Positions 5,869 to 7,391 of a stretch of 7,391 nt of DNA are shown one piece after another. The notes beneath the pieces are model-generated. The model saw nothing but the letters and a program-made list of their open reading frames with translations. It was not told where the DNA came from and ran no database searches. Where the stretch lies: positions 1 to 7,391 of the forward strand of contig PKTO01000232.1 of NCBI GenBank assembly GCA_002869095.1. Direction: 5' to 3'. The stretch comes from Clostridiales bacterium (lineage in GTDB: Bacteria > Bacillota > Clostridia > Peptostreptococcales > BM714). Position 1 is the first letter of the stretch; every line of letters starts with the position of its first letter. Position numbers and translations under genes: made by a program.

Positions 5869-6723
5869 TCAAACAAGCTCCCTTCCGGTGACCTTTATGA
5901 AGATTTCCTCCAAGGTTGCCTCCTTGGTATGCATTGTCCGTATTTCATAGCTGTCCAGTATTTCCTTCAATCTTCCTATGTCCTCTTTCTCCATGAAAGA
6001 CAGGGATTCCTTTTTGGCTTCTTTTCCATCCACATATTCCACATCGACAAATTTTTCCCCGTATTGCAGCTTTAGATTCTTTGGGGAGTCGATAAGCTTG
6101 ATTTCCCCGTCCACAATGAATCCCACGCGGTCGCAAAGCTCATCCGCAATGAACATGTTGTGCGTGGTAAGGAAAATAGTTACGCCTTCCCTGTTCTTTT
6201 CCTTGATTATCGATTTTATCTCCGATGCTATCGACGGGTCGAGGCCGGTAGTGGGCTCGTCAAGGAACCAAAGAGTCGGATTGTTGATCATTGAGCGGGC
6301 AAAGGTCAAGCGGTGCTTCATGCCCTTGGAATATTCACCCGCCTTTATGTCCCCCTTGTCCCCGAGACCTACAAGTTCAAGAAGTTCCTGGGGGTCCCGA
6401 GTTTTTACATCGAAAAGTTTTCTGTAGAATTCAAGATTTTCCTTGCCGGTCATCTTGCTGTAAACGTTTGACTGCTCGAATGACATGCCTATCTTGTTGA
6501 ACATTTCATTCTTTATATGCTTTATGTCGTATCCGGCAACGGTCACGTCGCCTTTTTGCAGCTGCAAAAGACCTGTAAGAATGCCTTGGGTTGTAGACTT
6601 GCCGGCTCCTGAGGGGCCCAAAAAACCAAAGACTTCGCCCTCGGTTATTTCAAAGCTGACATCCTTGACGGCATATTTTTCGTCATTCGAATAGGAGTGA
6701 TACAAATTTTTTACACTTATCAT
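5869..6723 (-). CDS. ABC exporter ATP-binding protein
   Basis: This encodes 284 residues forming a single nucleotide-binding domain. The Walker A motif is GPSGAGKST at 36-44, the Q-loop Gln is near 84 (SFEQSN), and the signature is YSKGMKHR at 131-138. Walker B is LWFLDEP at 151-157, the D-loop is GLDPS at 160-164 and the switch His is 188 (TTH). All catalytic residues are present. The YSKGM form of the signature is normal for ABC-2 exporter ATPases such as NatA. The last ~70 residues form the C-terminal extension usual in this subfamily (ending EATLEEIFIKVTGREL). The ATG at 6723 lies one base after the TetR stop, and its GGGGAG site (6731-6736) is within the last codons of the TetR gene, so translation is coupled. 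It is the motor that powers the two permeases. Confidence 0.96.
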   Translation of the reverse strand: MISVKNLYHSYSNDEKYAVKDVSFEITEGEVFGFLGPSGAGKSTTQGILTGLLQLQKGDVTVAGYDIKHIKNEMFNKIGMSFEQSNVYSKMTGKENLEFYRKLFDVKTRDPQELLELVGLGDKGDIKAGEYSKGMKHRLTFARSMINNPTLWFLDEPTTGLDPSIASEIKSIIKEKNREGVTIFLTTHNMFIADELCDRVGFIVDGEIKLIDSPKNLKLQYGEKFVDVEYVDGKEAKKESLSFMEKEDIGRLKEILDSYEIRTMHTKEATLEEIFIKVTGRELV

Positions 6724-6724
6724 C

Positions 6725-7351
6725 TTACATCTCCCCTTTCTTGCAGAAAGCCTTTCTCAAAATATCAATATAGGGATCTATTCCAGATACTATTTTTGAA
6801 TAATGCAGAACCGTTCCGGTTTTTTTAGCATGGTCTATTTGTTCCTCGCCGTATTTTTCGATGGTCCACTGGATGATCTTTATCGCTTTGTCGAAATCCA
6901 GACCGTCCTTGAATCGGCTCGTATCTATATTCTTTGTGTAGATATTGCGATAAAGGTCCGGGACCATCTCGTCGACAATCTCCTTCATGTCGGCAATGGA
7001 CTTATCGTTATATATTGCCTTTGAAAAGGTCTCTATTCCGGGATATCTGGCAAGCACTCCCATCTTGATGACCGCAATCTGCTTGATGCGGTTGAATATG
7101 TCCGTTTCATCGAAATCAGTCTCTTCAAGTATTACATCCACCATCTTTTGGAATACAAATTTTTCAAGATAGTCGTAAAGGCCCCGCTTGTTGACGAAGT
7201 AGTGAAAAAGAAGACCCTTTGAAATGCCTGCATTTTTGACAATGTTGTTGGTCGAAGCCTTTTCATAGCTGTTGCGCCCGAATTCCTCAAGCGCGCTGTT
7301 TCTTATACCGTCCAGTTTCGCGGTATCGAGTTTTTTCAGTTTTTCATCCAA
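6725..7351 (-). CDS. TetR-family transcriptional regulator, probable repressor of the exporter operon
   Basis: This encodes 208 residues from a TTG start at 7351. The frame is open to a GTG at 7360, but GGAGG (7361-7365) directly touches that codon, while it is 9 bases before the TTG. The N-terminal helix-turn-helix spans ~13-60 and has the TetR core STNNIVKNAGISKGLLFHYFVNKRGLYDYLEKF (33-65). Residues ~70-208 are helical and form the ligand-binding and dimer part, which varies between family members and does not reveal the inducer. It is the first gene of the operon, immediately followed by the ATPase gene. A perfect palindrome at 7367-7383 lies at its transcription start region, so it most likely represses its own operon until an exported compound binds. 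Confidence 0.93.
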   Translation of the reverse strand: MDEKLKKLDTAKLDGIRNSALEEFGRNSYEKASTNNIVKNAGISKGLLFHYFVNKRGLYDYLEKFVFQKMVDVILEETDFDETDIFNRIKQIAVIKMGVLARYPGIETFSKAIYNDKSIADMKEIVDEMVPDLYRNIYTKNIDTSRFKDGLDFDKAIKIIQWTIEKYGEEQIDHAKKTGTVLHYSKIVSGIDPYIDILRKAFCKKGEM

Positions 7352-7360
7352 TTGAACCAC

Positions 7361-7365
7361 CCTCC
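7361..7365 (-). promoter_or_regulatory. Ribosome binding site that selects the TTG start of the TetR gene
   Basis: On the minus strand GGAGG ends 9 bases before TTG 7351 but has no gap to GTG 7360. The spacing therefore favours the TTG start. Confidence 0.6.
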
Positions 7366-7366
7366 G

Positions 7367-7383
7367 TTGACCACTTCGGTCAA
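7367..7383. promoter_or_regulatory. Probable TetR operator
   Basis: TTGACC-ACTTC-GGTCAA is a perfect inverted repeat with 6-base arms and a 5-base centre, a layout common for TetR dimers. It lies 15 bases upstream of the TetR start codon, next to the ribosome site, where a bound dimer would block the promoter of the whole operon. Confidence 0.75.
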
Positions 7384-7388
7384 TTTTA
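7383..7388 (-). promoter_or_regulatory. Possible -10 box of the exporter operon promoter
   Basis: On the minus strand TAAAAT matches 5 of 6 bases of TATAAT and directly abuts the operator, with one shared base. The -35 box would lie beyond the window edge, so the promoter cannot be confirmed. Transcription would start within the operator and leave a leader of only ~25 bases. Confidence 0.4.
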
Positions 7389-7391
7389 ATA

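Noticed and set aside
5865..5876. TGA near the ATPase/permease joint, considered as a possible recoding site
   Set aside because: The ATPase already has its normal family C-terminus before the stop, and the next gene starts one base later with its own ribosome site. This is ordinary coupling.
6310..6333. ABC signature YSKGM instead of LSGGQ, considered as a sign of a defective ATPase
   Set aside because: YSKGM(K) is the usual form in ABC-2 exporter ATPases such as NatA, and Walker A, Walker B, Q-loop and switch His are intact.

Overview
The window looks like a piece of a bacterial chromosome, most likely from a Gram-positive Firmicute of the Clostridia type. The grounds are strong purine-rich Shine-Dalgarno sites (GGAGG, GGGGAGG, GGAGGTG), frequent TTG/GTG start codons, mid-range GC by eye, and gene families common in anaerobic Firmicutes (a pentapeptide protein, YjdM, and a TetR-controlled ABC-2 exporter with an HlyD-type adaptor). 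The taxonomic call is an inference; no rRNA or other marker gene is present.

Layout from left to right. (1) Positions 2-502 (+) hold the 3' part of a pentapeptide-repeat protein whose start lies outside the window. (2) 664-1014 (+) is yjdM (the PhnA-like zinc-ribbon protein), with its own probable promoter and a strong hairpin terminator at 1051-1080. (3) 1081-2031 (-) converges on yjdM and encodes a protein that I read as a bacterial relative of the archaeal/plant D-aminoacyl-tRNA deacylase DTD2 (GEK1/DtdA). It has a candidate promoter of its own at 2087-2113. (4) From 7351 down to 2177 (-) runs a compact six-gene operon in the order TetR regulator, ABC ATPase, ABC-2 permease 1, ABC-2 permease 2, HlyD-type membrane-fusion protein, and a small two-helix membrane protein. 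It ends at a terminator hairpin at 2131-2160.

The exporter operon is self-consistent. The ATPase and two permeases would form a heteromeric ABC-2 export pump, and the membrane-anchored adaptor would extend its path outside the membrane. The TetR protein probably represses the whole operon through the perfect palindrome TTGACC-N5-GGTCAA at 7367-7383, which lies between a -10-like box and the ribosome binding site of the TetR gene. The same set of parts (TetR, one ATPase, two ABC-2 permeases, one HlyD protein) occurs in the E. coli CecR/YbhGFSR system, so drug or toxic-compound efflux is the natural guess. The substrate cannot be read from the sequence.

The most unusual gene is the DTD2-like one. 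DTD2 is mainly known from archaea and plants, and this copy keeps the overall motif order while several residues in the motifs differ from the archaeal pattern as I remember it. No CRISPR array, insertion sequence, tRNA, rRNA or phage gene was seen.
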